Positions 37,466-45,501 of a stretch of 64,000 bases of DNA are shown here, piece after piece. Every line of letters starts with the position of its first letter. Position 1 is the first letter of the stretch. The translations under genes were made by a program, and so were the position numbers. The notes beneath the pieces are model-generated. The model worked only from the letters and a program-made list of their open reading frames with translations. It was not told the origin of the DNA and searched no databases. Origin of the DNA: Nocardiopsis alba DSM 43377 (GTDB lineage: Bacteria > Actinomycetota > Actinomycetes > Streptosporangiales > Streptosporangiaceae); assembly GCF_000341225.1 (NCBI RefSeq), contig NZ_ANAC01000019.1:1-64000 (forward strand), given 5' to 3'.

Positions 37466-38755
37466 ATGACGGACGCGGAACCTCCCGAACGCTCCTGGTG
37501 GCTGTGGTCCCTCCTGGGCAGCGTCGTGCTCACCCACACCGCACTCAACCTCGCCCGACCCCTCATCTCCTATCGGACCATCGCGGTGGGCGGCGACGCC
37601 GTCGAGGTCGGCCTGGTCACGGCGGCCTACGCGCTCCTGCCCCTGCTCATCGCGGTCCCCTTGGGGCGTTCCATCGACCGCTCGGCGCGCATCGCCTGGA
37701 TCGTCGGCCTGGGCGCGGCCGTCCTCGCGTTGGGCGGGCTGTCCCTGGCGCTCTCCGGCGGACTGTTCGGGATCGCCCTGGCGAGCACGATCGTCGGCGT
37801 CGGCCACCTGCTGTGCATGGTGGCCGGACAGGGCCTCATCGCCCGATACTCGCGCCCCGGCCACCTGGACCGCGACTTCGGCTGGTTCACCGCGGCCGCC
37901 TCCCTGGGCCAACTCGTCGGTCCCCTCATCTCGGGCGCCGTCCTCGGAGACACCTCCGGCGCGGCCCTGCTCTCGGCCACCTCCGTCGCACTGGTCGTGG
38001 CCGGGGTCACCGCCGCGCTGGGCGTCCTCCCGTTGCTGCCGCTCGCGCGGCTGAGACCGTCACGGCGCGCCGCGGACCGGCGAGACACCCCGCCGGTGCC
38101 CACCCGCGACCTGCTGCGACAGCGCGGCATGCCCTCCGCGCTGCTCACCAGCCTGGCCCTGCTGTCGGCGGTCGACATCCTCACCGCCTTCCTGCCGCTC
38201 ATCGCGGAGAGTCGGGGCATCTCCCCGATGCTGGTCGGCGTCCTGCTGAGCCTGCGCGCGGGCTCCTCCCTGCTCTCCCGCCTGATCCTGCAAGCGCTGT
38301 TGCGCCGCTGGTCGCGCGGGACGCTCATCGTGACCAGCACCTTCGTCGCCGCCGTCGCCCTGGCCCTGGTCGCCCTGCCCACGGGAGGCTTCGCGGTCCT
38401 GGCGGTGGTGCTGGTCCTGGGCGGGTTCCTTCTGGGCCTGGGACAGCCCCTGACGATGGCCGAGGTCGCCACCCTGGCCCCGGAGGGCTCTCGCGGGGCC
38501 GTCCTGGCGCTGCGGGTCTGGGGCAACCGGTTGGGCCAGGTGGCCATCCCCGCCGCGGCGGCGGGGGTCGCCGGAGCGGTGGGGGCTCCCGGAGCCCTGC
38601 TCTTCTCCGCCGGGGTCCTGCTGATCGCCTCGGTCACCGCCCTGCGCTCGGGCTCCGGAGACGCCGAACGGGCGGCCGGGGAAGAGCCGCCCGTCCGACG
38701 TCCCGCCGAGGGACGTCCCCGAAGAGGGTTCAGGTCACGCCGTACGGAGAGGTGA
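37466..38755 (+). CDS. MFS transporter
   Basis: The product is 429 aa with twelve hydrophobic segments; the loop after helix 2 has PLGRSIDRSARI, the usual Asp/Arg motif of the major facilitator superfamily. AGQGLIARYSRPGHLDRDFGWFTAAASLGQLVGPL resembles drug-export or metabolite-export members. Substrate is unknown. GAGGAGACC precedes ATG 37466. Its last 26 bases overlap the 3' end of the convergent CbiX-like gene, so no terminator can separate the two transcripts before the coding ends. Confidence 0.9.
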   Translation: MTDAEPPERSWWLWSLLGSVVLTHTALNLARPLISYRTIAVGGDAVEVGLVTAAYALLPLLIAVPLGRSIDRSARIAWIVGLGAAVLALGGLSLALSGGLFGIALASTIVGVGHLLCMVAGQGLIARYSRPGHLDRDFGWFTAAASLGQLVGPLISGAVLGDTSGAALLSATSVALVVAGVTAALGVLPLLPLARLRPSRRAADRRDTPPVPTRDLLRQRGMPSALLTSLALLSAVDILTAFLPLIAESRGISPMLVGVLLSLRAGSSLLSRLILQALLRRWSRGTLIVTSTFVAAVALALVALPTGGFAVLAVVLVLGGFLLGLGQPLTMAEVATLAPEGSRGAVLALRVWGNRLGQVAIPAAAAGVAGAVGAPGALLFSAGVLLIASVTALRSGSGDAERAAGEEPPVRRPAEGRPRRGFRSRRTER

Positions 38756-39497
38756 CCATGGCGTCGTACCTCTCCCACACCACCTCGGCGAGCTCCGGAG
38801 CGTCGCCCAGGGCCTCGGAGACCACGGAGGCCCCCGCCGCCACCGAACGTTCGCGCACTCGGTCGGCGAAGTACCCCGGGGCCAAAAGGTAGGTGGAGAC
38901 CACCACCCGTTCGGCGCCGTCCGCCAGCAGTGCCGCGACCGCCTCGTCCGGAGTGGGGGAGGAAGCGGAGGCGTAGGCCGCCCGCACCTCGCGCCACGGC
39001 CCCCGTTCGGCGAGCAGGCGGCCCAGTTTCGCCACCACGGCGTCGGCCTCCGGATCGCTCGAACCCGCCGAGGCCAGGACCAGCGCCGTCCCAGGATCGG
39101 CGGACGCCCCGGCCTCGGCCAACCGGCGCTCCACCGCCTCCGGCAACAGCGGATGAGGTCCCAGCGTGTCGGCGTAGTGGACGCGCAGCCACGGACTCCG
39201 TTCCCGGACCCCTGCCATGGCCCGGGGCAGGTCCACCTTGCTGTGGAAGGCCGCCGTCAGCAGGGCCGGCAGGACCACGACCTCGCCCGCGCCCTCCGAG
39301 GCGAGCCCCTCCAGGGCCTCCTCGACACCGGGCTCGACATGGTCCAGGTAGGCCAGACGCACCTCCGTCCCGGGACGCAGGGCGCGCACCCGGGAGAAGA
39401 GCGCCTCGACCGCCGCTGCCGACCTCGGATCGCGGCTGCCGTGCGCCACCGCCAACAGCGGCACCGAGGAGACCGTGCTCTCGCCCCGGGCGCTCAT
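38730..39497 (-). CDS. CbiX-type sirohydrochlorin chelatase
   Basis: The 255-aa protein has two CbiX-like halves. The first has LLAVAHGSRDPRS and LTAAFHSKVDLP, which provide two metal-binding histidines; the second (ALVLASAGSSDPEAD and STYLLAPGYFADR) lacks both, so only the first half should be catalytic. It would insert Fe2+ (or Co2+) into sirohydrochlorin; beside a sirohaem sulfite reductase, the SirB-like iron role is most likely. ATG 39497 overlaps the cysH stop as ATGA. It is the last gene of the sulfur operon. Confidence 0.87.
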   Translation of the reverse strand: MSARGESTVSSVPLLAVAHGSRDPRSAAAVEALFSRVRALRPGTEVRLAYLDHVEPGVEEALEGLASEGAGEVVVLPALLTAAFHSKVDLPRAMAGVRERSPWLRVHYADTLGPHPLLPEAVERRLAEAGASADPGTALVLASAGSSDPEADAVVAKLGRLLAERGPWREVRAAYASASSPTPDEAVAALLADGAERVVVSTYLLAPGYFADRVRERSVAAGASVVSEALGDAPELAEVVWERYDAMVTSPYGVT

Positions 39498-40195
39498 ACG
39501 TGGATCCCGCATTCGGTCTTGCCGGTCCCGGCCCAGCGGCCGCTGCGCGGATCCTCGCCGGGCGCGACCCGCCGAGTGCACGGCTCACAGCCGATGGAGG
39601 GGTAGCCGTCGTACTGGAGCGGGTTCACCAGCACACCGTGTTCGCTCATGTAGGCGTCCACCTCCTCCTGGGTCCACCGGGCGATCGGATTGACCTTGGT
39701 CATCCGGCGCCGCCGGTCCCACTGCACGACCGGGGTATCGCGTCGTGTCGCCGCGTCCTGCCTGCGCAGCCCGGTCAACCAGGCCGAGTAGGGTTCCAGC
39801 GCCTTGCGCAGCGGCTCCACCTTGCGCAGGTGGCAGCAGATGCCGGGGTCGCGGTTGTGCAGCCTCGGGCCCAGGGCCAGGTCCTGCTCGGCCACGGTTC
39901 GCACCGGCTCCACGTTGACGAGGTTGATGTCGTAGATGGACGCGACGGCGTCACGGGTACCGATGGTCTCGGGAAAGTGGTATCCGGTGTCCAGGAAGAT
40001 CACGTCGATCCCCGGGACCGCCTTGGAGACGATGTCGACCATGAGGGCGTCGGCCATCGAGGAGGTCATGCACAGCCGGTCGCCGAAGGTCTCCGCGGCC
40101 CAGAGGACGATCTCCCGGGCCGTGGCCTCCTCCAGCTCCCGGGCCGCGCGCTCGGCCGACTCGGGACCTCCGGGGCGGGTGATGGTGGTGCTCAT
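39494..40195 (-). CDS. cysH: Adenylylsulfate (APS) reductase
   Basis: The 233-aa enzyme reduces activated sulfate to sulfite with thioredoxin. Cys120-Cys121 and Cys203/Cys206 (ICCHLRK and GCEPCTR) form the [4Fe-4S] site that marks the APS- rather than PAPS-using type; the catalytic Cys229 is in the C-terminal ECGIHV. SMADALMVDIVSKAV is the nucleotide-binding region. ATG 40195 overlaps the stop of the zinc-ribbon gene as ATGA. APS must come from an ATP sulfurylase (cysDN or sat), which is not in the window. Confidence 0.95.
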   Translation of the reverse strand: MSTTITRPGGPESAERAARELEEATAREIVLWAAETFGDRLCMTSSMADALMVDIVSKAVPGIDVIFLDTGYHFPETIGTRDAVASIYDINLVNVEPVRTVAEQDLALGPRLHNRDPGICCHLRKVEPLRKALEPYSAWLTGLRRQDAATRRDTPVVQWDRRRRMTKVNPIARWTQEEVDAYMSEHGVLVNPLQYDGYPSIGCEPCTRRVAPGEDPRSGRWAGTGKTECGIHV

Positions 40196-40398
40196 ACGTT
40201 CCCTTCCATCGGTCTGGACGCGGCGCCGTCCGAGGAGAACGACGCCGATCGCAGGCCCACGTACTTGACCCGGAACACCCGGGCGCAGGACAGGCAGGCC
40301 CAGGGGTAGCCCTCGCCCTTGACGGCGGCCCCCTCCTCGGGCACGAGGTCCTCGTCGCCGCAGTAGGGGCAGTAGTAAGGTGCGGCCCTTTCGGACAC
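40192..40398 (-). CDS. 68-aa zinc-ribbon protein of the sulfur operon
   Basis: This small protein carries two CxxC knuckles, Cys10/Cys13 (YCPYCGDED) and Cys35/Cys38 (WACLSCAR), spaced as in a rubredoxin-like or zinc-ribbon fold. GTG 40398 has GGAAGGAGAGG upstream. It sits between sir and cysH, overlapping cysH by 4 bases. A similar tiny gene occurs at this spot in other actinomycetes as I recall, without known function. It could bind Zn or Fe and assist electron transfer or assembly of the reductases; this is inference. Confidence 0.78.
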   Translation of the reverse strand: MSERAAPYYCPYCGDEDLVPEEGAAVKGEGYPWACLSCARVFRVKYVGLRSASFSSDGAASRPMEGNV

Positions 40399-40422
40399 GA
40401 CGCACCTCTCCTTCCGATCGGG

Positions 40423-40477
40423 CCCGGCCCCGACGATCCGGGGCCGGGAGGGTCCCCGGGCGCGGGCCCGGGGACCC
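40423..40477 (-). other. Two tandem hairpins between sir and zinc-ribbon gene
   Basis: Immediately after the sir stop an 11-bp perfect stem (40450-40460 with 40467-40477) is followed by a 10-bp perfect stem (40423-40432 with 40439-40448). Neither has a T-tract. They may reduce read-through or protect the sir mRNA 3' end. Confidence 0.65.
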
Positions 40478-40481
40478 GAGG

Positions 40482-42179
40482 TCACTTGAGGTCGGAGTCG
40501 TCGGCGCGGGCGGCCCACGCGGCGAAGTTCTCGTCGTCCTTACGCTGCTCCTGGAAGCGTCGGAGGACCCGTTCGACGTAGTCCGGCAGATCATCGGCGG
40601 TGGTCTTCAGACCGCGGATCTTCCGTCCGAAGGACTGCGTGAGCCCCATTCCGCCACCCAGATGGATCTGGAAGCCCTCCACCTGTTCGCCCCGCTCGTT
40701 CAGGACGAGCTGCCCCTTGAGGCCGATGTCGGCGACCTGGATCCGGGCGCAGGAGTTCGGGCAGCCGTTGACGTTGATGGTGACCGGCTCCTCGAAGTCG
40801 GGCAGCCGCCGCTCCAACTCCTCGATCAGGGTCGCGGCCCGATCCTTGGTCTCCACGATCGCCAGCTTGCAGAATTCGATGCCGGTGCAGGCCATCGTCT
40901 GACGACGGAACACGCTCGGTCGCACCTCGAAGCCCTCGGACTCCAGCGCCGCGGCGATCGAGTCGACCCGGTCCTCCTCGATGTCGAGGATGACGAGCTT
41001 CTGATCGGGGGTGGTACGGATCCGGTCCGATCCGTGCTCCTCGGCGATCGCGGCCACCCGGAGCAGCGAGCCGCCCGAGACCCGGCCGACCTTGGGCGCG
41101 AAGCCCACGTAGTACCTTCCGTCGCGCTGACGGTGCACGCCCACGTGGTCGCGGCGCACCCCCGGGTCGAGCACGGGGGCGGGACCGTCGGGCAGTTCGT
41201 AGCCGAGGTACTCCTTCTCCAGGACCTCGCGGAAGCGCTCCGTGCCCCACTCCTTGATCAGGAACTTGATCCGGGCGCGGGTCCGCAACCGGCGGAAGCC
41301 GTAGTCACGGAAGATGGAGCACACTCCGGCCCAGACCTCGGAGACCTGTTCGGGCCGCACGAACGTCCCCAACCGCCGGGCGAACATCGGGTTGGTGGAC
41401 AGGCCGCCGCCGACGAAGAGGTCGTAGCCGACCTCGCCCGCCTCGTTCCGGACCCCCACGAAGGCCACGTCGTTGATCTCGTGGTTGACGCAGTGCGAGG
41501 TGCACCCCGACAGGGAGGTCTTGAACTTGCGCGGCAGATTGGAGAAACGGGGGTCGCCGATGTGCTCGTCGTAGATCTCCTGGATCTGCGCGGTGGGGTC
41601 GATGACCTCGTCCTCGGCCACGCCGGCCAGCGGACAGCCCATGATCACCCGAGGGGTGTCGCCACAGGCCTCGGTGGTGGAGAGTCCCACCGACTCCAGC
41701 TTCTCCCAGATCGCGGGCACGTCCTCGACCCGGATCCAGTGGTACTGGACGTTCTGTCGGTCGGTGATGTCGGCGGTGTCGCGCCCGTGGTCGCGGGAGA
41801 TCTCGGCGATCGCGCGCAGTTGGGCGACGCTCAGCCGGCCGCCGTCGATGCGCACGCGCAGCATGAAGTAGCGGTCGTCGAGTTCCTCGGGCTCCAGCAC
41901 GGCGGTCTTGCCGCCGTCGATGCCGGGGGCGCGCTGGGTGTAGAGCCCGTACCAGCGGAACCGGCCTCGGAGGTCGGCCGGGTCGATGGAGTCGAACCCG
42001 CCCTTGGAGTAGATGTCGATGATCCGATCGCGGACGTTGAGCCCGTCGTCGTTCTTCTTGTTCTCCTCGTTCTTGTTCAGCGGCTCGCGGTAACCGAGGG
42101 CCCATTGGCCCTCACCACGGGTGCGCCGGGGCTTGGCGGCCACGGGGGCCTTGCCGGGCTGCGCGGAAGAGGGAGGCAT
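40482..42179 (-). CDS. sir: Ferredoxin-dependent sulfite reductase (sirohaem, [4Fe-4S])
   Basis: The 565-aa enzyme reduces sulfite to sulfide. The sirohaem-iron-sulfur cysteines lie in CTGIEFCKLA (near 428-434) and NGCPNSCAR (near 470-474). An N-terminal RWYGLYTQR and a TEACGDTPR segment match the Tyr and Cys that cross-link near the active site of mycobacterial SirA (formerly NirA). Nitrite reductase is the main alternative, but linkage to cysH and CbiX supports sulfite. ATG 42179 follows a purine-rich stretch. It is preceded by a 22-residue leader peptide and a strong hairpin that probably regulate the operon. Confidence 0.94.
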   Translation of the reverse strand: MPPSSAQPGKAPVAAKPRRTRGEGQWALGYREPLNKNEENKKNDDGLNVRDRIIDIYSKGGFDSIDPADLRGRFRWYGLYTQRAPGIDGGKTAVLEPEELDDRYFMLRVRIDGGRLSVAQLRAIAEISRDHGRDTADITDRQNVQYHWIRVEDVPAIWEKLESVGLSTTEACGDTPRVIMGCPLAGVAEDEVIDPTAQIQEIYDEHIGDPRFSNLPRKFKTSLSGCTSHCVNHEINDVAFVGVRNEAGEVGYDLFVGGGLSTNPMFARRLGTFVRPEQVSEVWAGVCSIFRDYGFRRLRTRARIKFLIKEWGTERFREVLEKEYLGYELPDGPAPVLDPGVRRDHVGVHRQRDGRYYVGFAPKVGRVSGGSLLRVAAIAEEHGSDRIRTTPDQKLVILDIEEDRVDSIAAALESEGFEVRPSVFRRQTMACTGIEFCKLAIVETKDRAATLIEELERRLPDFEEPVTINVNGCPNSCARIQVADIGLKGQLVLNERGEQVEGFQIHLGGGMGLTQSFGRKIRGLKTTADDLPDYVERVLRRFQEQRKDDENFAAWAARADDSDLK

Positions 42180-42235
42180 CGCGGGTGTCTCCGATGGGGT
42201 CGCGGGGTGCCGGGGTCCCGGCGCCCGCACCGCAG

Positions 42236-42276
42236 ACCCGTAGACACCGCACGTCGTCGTGGTCGGTGCTACGGGT
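42236..42276 (-). promoter_or_regulatory. Attenuator-like hairpin between leader peptide and sir
   Basis: ACCCGTAG (42236-42243) pairs with CTACGGGT (42269-42276); an inner CACCG/CGGTG and CACG/CGTG extend the stem. It lies 92 bases past the leader-peptide stop and about 57 before the sir ATG, where it could sequester or expose signals according to leader translation. Confidence 0.55.
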
Positions 42277-42367
42277 ACGAGATCCGCGTGTACAGGAGTT
42301 TCGAGGGGGGAGCGCCGGGGCCGCCGGCACCCACTGGCTCACAGGGGTGCGTAAAGGCGGCGAGGAA

Positions 42368-42436
42368 CTAACCGACGCTGCGACAGATGGCGCTGCTGAC
42401 CCGCTGGAAGTCCACGTGGCGGCGCACGCGGAGCAT
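42368..42436 (-). CDS. Short Cys-containing regulatory leader peptide of the sulfur operon
   Basis: A 22-codon frame begins MLRVRRHVDFQRV, has its single Cys at residue 18 and ends CRSVG then TAG. The HVDxxRV core followed by a Cys four to five residues later is the pattern of conserved actinobacterial leader peptides ahead of sulfur-assimilation genes. An in-frame ATG at 42457 would add seven residues and may be the start of a leaderless transcript. I infer that ribosome stalling at the Cys codon when cysteine is scarce changes folding of the downstream leader and raises sir expression. No other function is likely for so short a peptide. Confidence 0.72.
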   Translation of the reverse strand: MLRVRRHVDFQRVSSAICRSVG

Positions 42437-42572
42437 GGGGTCCAGAGCAGCGATCATGAAGCGAGAATGTCACGCCCCCGTGTCCTTGTCCAGATGTGCC
42501 CGCCCGAGGGAGACGTGGGTCACGTCCGGAGGCGGACGCGTCCGCTCCTGTCGGGGCCGCCGCGGCTCCCGA

Positions 42573-42588
42573 TAACGTTCTCCTTGTG
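42573..42588 (+). promoter_or_regulatory. Leaderless promoter of the YihY gene
   Basis: TAACGT (42573-42578) matches the actinobacterial -10 TAnnnT and is followed by exactly 7 bases and GTG at 42586, the spacing for transcription starting on the start codon. The bases between are pyrimidine-rich and hold no ribosome site. Confidence 0.5.
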
Positions 42589-43596
42589 GTGGGTTTCTGG
42601 GAGGGTCTCTGGCGTACGACCGACGCGTGGTTCCGGCGGCATTCGGTGTTCCACAGTGGTCTACTGCTGATCCTGCGCACCCTTCGAGCCCTGTCGCGTT
42701 CACGCGTGATCGGGCTGGCCGCCGAATCGGCCTTCTTCGCGCTGATCTCCCTGCCCGCGCTCCTGCTGTGCCTGTTGGGCGCCCTGGGGCCGTTGGCGGC
42801 GGTGTTCGGCGAGGGTCTCGTGGTGGAGATCCGCGAGTGGATGCTGGACCTGGCCGCGCGGGTCCTGACCCCGAACACCGTCGAATCCGTGGTGGAACCG
42901 CTGGTCGACGACTTCCTCGGCGGGGTCCAGGGCGGTCTGCTGTCGGTGACCTTCCTGGTGTCCCTGTGGTCGGGGTCGCGGGCGATGAACGTGTTCATCC
43001 GCTCCATCACGATCTCCTACGGGCTGGACGAGCTGCGCGGCTGGATGGGGCAGCGGGTGCTCGCCTTCTTCGCCTACCTGGGCGGGCTGTTCTTCGCGGT
43101 CCTGGTGCTGCCGATCATGGTGTCGGGTCCCGACCTCGTCCATGAGCTGTTGCCGGTCACCGTGGGCTGGCTCAACCTCCTCTATTGGCCGATCGTGGGT
43201 CTGTTGGTCACGACCGCCGTCACCCTCCTGTACGCGCTCAGCGTGCCGGTGCGCACCCCGCTGTGGCGTCACCTGCCGGGCGCGGTCCTGGCCACCGTGG
43301 TGCTCTTGGGCGGGTCGGCGCTTCTGCGCTCCTACCTGGACGCCTCCTTCGGTCAAGTGAGCATCTACGGTTCCCTGGCCGCGCCGATCGCGATCCTCGC
43401 CTGGCTGTACGTCATGGCCATCGCGGTGTTGGTGGGTTCCTCGCTCAACTCCGAGATCGACGCGATGTGGCCGACCATGCGGACGGCGGCGGCCCGGGCC
43501 GAACTCGCCAACCGCCACTTCGAACGCGCGGACCGTATGGCCCAGCGCAGGGAGCAGGCGGTCATCGACACGATCAACGACCACAACGGGCGCTGA
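42586..43596 (+). CDS. YihY/virulence factor BrkB-family membrane protein
   Basis: The 336-aa protein has six hydrophobic helices. ALSRSRVIGLAAESAFFALISLPALLLCLLGALG near the N-terminus and VSIYGSLAAPIAILAWLYVMAIAVLVGSSLNSEI near the C-terminus are family signatures. YihY proteins were once called RNase BN in error; their function is unknown, perhaps transport or envelope. The GTG start is supported by a -10 placed for a leaderless message. It is divergent from the sulfur operon leader, with only about 130 bases between the two starts. Confidence 0.88.
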   Translation: MVGFWEGLWRTTDAWFRRHSVFHSGLLLILRTLRALSRSRVIGLAAESAFFALISLPALLLCLLGALGPLAAVFGEGLVVEIREWMLDLAARVLTPNTVESVVEPLVDDFLGGVQGGLLSVTFLVSLWSGSRAMNVFIRSITISYGLDELRGWMGQRVLAFFAYLGGLFFAVLVLPIMVSGPDLVHELLPVTVGWLNLLYWPIVGLLVTTAVTLLYALSVPVRTPLWRHLPGAVLATVVLLGGSALLRSYLDASFGQVSIYGSLAAPIAILAWLYVMAIAVLVGSSLNSEIDAMWPTMRTAAARAELANRHFERADRMAQRREQAVIDTINDHNGR

Positions 43597-44022
43597 CCGC
43601 GCGGGCTCGGGGCCGTGCCGTGGAGGCGTCGCAGACGTGCCCGTAGGTCCTCGGAAACTCCGGGTGGCCGGATCCGGCCAATTTCGGCGTGAACCGAGGT
43701 GTCTTTTGGGGTGTCCACACCAGAGTCGATGGATGTGGGAGAACGGGACCATCCGCAGGTGGGAGATGGTTTTCGCAGGTCAGTGGAGAGGTGGCCGAAA
43801 AACCGATGGGAGAGGTGCGAACCATGACCGATTCTCGGGCATCCGATCAAGTCGGCCGGTTCCGGTGAGGATCAGTATGATCGCGTGCAGCACCGACGAC
43901 GTATGCGCCGCACCCTCTTGTTCGGTCTTCTCGCCGAGCCGCCGCCGAACGTCATCGCCGACCACGATTCCCCTGCTCCCGTATACGAACAGGTCCATGT
44001 TCCACATGCCTTCGGAGGCACC
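43597..44022. other. 425-base intergenic region
   Basis: No gene is supported. A 16-bp perfect palindrome TGGCCGGATCCGGCCA (43665-43680) followed by ATTT could end the YihY transcript. The remainder has clearly lower GC3 than coding sequence even where frames are open, including the 46-codon stretch before ATG 44023, and probably holds the promoter of the next gene. Confidence 0.5.
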
Positions 44023-45471
44023 ATGAGCCGGGCGTCCCGTCCGGGACATCCCGGACCCACCGCCGTCATCGTCATCGCTCCGGACGAGCGCACCGCCGAG
44101 ATCGTCATCGAGGGCCGCCGCCAGGTCGTGTCCGGCCAGGCACCCAAGGACACCAGACGGGCCGCGCTCGACGTCGCCACCGGTCACGCCGCGCGGATCG
44201 GCGGGCCGGTGCTCATCGACGCGCGCGACGCCAACGGCTACTGGCGTCTGGTCGCGACCCCGGACGGGGTCGTCCGGGCCGCCGATCCGCCGCCCCCGGG
44301 GCCCGCGCCGAACACGACACCGCCGGTCCCGGAGAAGGCCGGTGGCGGGCGCAAGCGCGTGTTCGTCATCGTGGGCGCCGTGGTACTGGCCCTGGCCCTC
44401 ATCGGTGGTGTGGGCGCGGTCGTCCTGCGCTTCCTTCCGGACTCCACGACCACGGCCTCCGAAGCCGGGGAGGACGAGCCCACCTCAGACGGGCCGATAC
44501 TGGATCACCCGGCCCCGCCCGGTTACGCCACGACGGTCGAGATCACCGAGGAACTCGCCCCCGACACCCTCCCCGGTGTCAGCGGCGACGGCGAGAACCT
44601 CGTCTACATCGACCCGGCCGAACGCCTCAACCTGCTCAACGCCGATGGCTCGCGCGAATGGTCGGTGAACCTGCCCTTCGAAGCGGCGGAGGTCCTCGGC
44701 AGTCCCCGTTTCGTGGAGTACGACGGAGCCCCCCACGTCGCGATCGAGACCGCCGGGGCCCTGTGGTTCTGGCCCGCGACGGGCGGCAACGCGGGCAATA
44801 TCGAGCTCAGGGAGGCGGCCTCCGCCCAGTACGCCGGTTCCGGGGTGCTGGTGCGCGGCGATGACAGCGCCTACGTCCCGATCGACGGCGAGCTCGAGGA
44901 GATCGACACCCCGGGCGGTTCCGGGGCGATGCTCGCCGAGGACGGCCGTGCGCTGGCGGGCGTGCTCCGAGGCCCCTGGCACTGGGTCGCCCCCGACGAG
45001 GACCCCCGGAAGGTGGAGCCGGAGGAGCCCGAGGGCGCCGGCGACCTGGACTCCATCATGACCTTCATCCGCGGCTACGCCATCGTCCTCTGGGAGATGG
45101 AGGAGGGCGACGACCTCCTCCTGGCCTTCCACGACAACATCGACGGTTCGGTGCTCGGCACCGCCGAGGTCGACCCGGACGACCTGGAGGACGTGCGCCA
45201 CCGCACCGGACCTCTGGGGTCGGAGCTGGCCGCCTACGGCCCGGTGCTCTTCGAGCCCGGCAGCGGCGAGACCACCGTGCTCCCGGGTTTCGAACCCGAG
45301 ATCGCCATCGGTGAGCGGATCTTCGGCGAACTCGACGGGACCCGAGTGGCGGTCGACGCCTCGGGCGAGACCGTCGAGGTCCCCGAGGACGCGGAGATGC
45401 CGCGCGGGCTGCTCGGCGACCGCGCCGTCGTGGTCCGTGAGGACCACCTCTATGCCATCCCCCCCGAATAG
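44023..45471 (+). CDS. Single-pass membrane protein with extracytoplasmic beta-rich domain, unknown function
   Basis: I do not recognise this 482-aa protein. The N-terminal 105 residues are cytosolic and end in a Pro-rich linker; one helix spans about 113-136 (VFVIVGAVVLALALIGGVGAVVL). The outside region is acidic and repeatedly shows short strand-turn units (NLVYIDPAERLNLLNADGSREW, ETAGALWFWPATGG), as in a beta-propeller. ATG 44023 has GGAGG at good spacing; earlier in-frame starts have non-coding base composition. It is followed after 30 bases by a wall-anchored protein gene, suggesting a cell-surface pair. Confidence 0.7.
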   Translation: MSRASRPGHPGPTAVIVIAPDERTAEIVIEGRRQVVSGQAPKDTRRAALDVATGHAARIGGPVLIDARDANGYWRLVATPDGVVRAADPPPPGPAPNTTPPVPEKAGGGRKRVFVIVGAVVLALALIGGVGAVVLRFLPDSTTTASEAGEDEPTSDGPILDHPAPPGYATTVEITEELAPDTLPGVSGDGENLVYIDPAERLNLLNADGSREWSVNLPFEAAEVLGSPRFVEYDGAPHVAIETAGALWFWPATGGNAGNIELREAASAQYAGSGVLVRGDDSAYVPIDGELEEIDTPGGSGAMLAEDGRALAGVLRGPWHWVAPDEDPRKVEPEEPEGAGDLDSIMTFIRGYAIVLWEMEEGDDLLLAFHDNIDGSVLGTAEVDPDDLEDVRHRTGPLGSELAAYGPVLFEPGSGETTVLPGFEPEIAIGERIFGELDGTRVAVDASGETVEVPEDAEMPRGLLGDRAVVVREDHLYAIPPE

Positions 45472-45501
45472 TTCAGTACACCAGTGAAAGAAAGGAGCGG
45501 G

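Noticed and set aside
40482-42179. Assimilatory nitrite reductase
   Set aside because: The fold is shared, but linkage to cysH, a chelatase and the Cys leader peptide supports sulfite reduction.
42180-42367. S-adenosylmethionine riboswitch upstream of sir
   Set aside because: I could not find the conserved SAM-I, SAM-II or SAM-IV cores; the leader peptide explains the region better.
43824-43868. 14-codon mini-frame (MTDSRASDQVGRFR) with a purine-rich site upstream
   Set aside because: No regulatory residue pattern, no hairpin and no biosynthetic gene downstream; probably chance.
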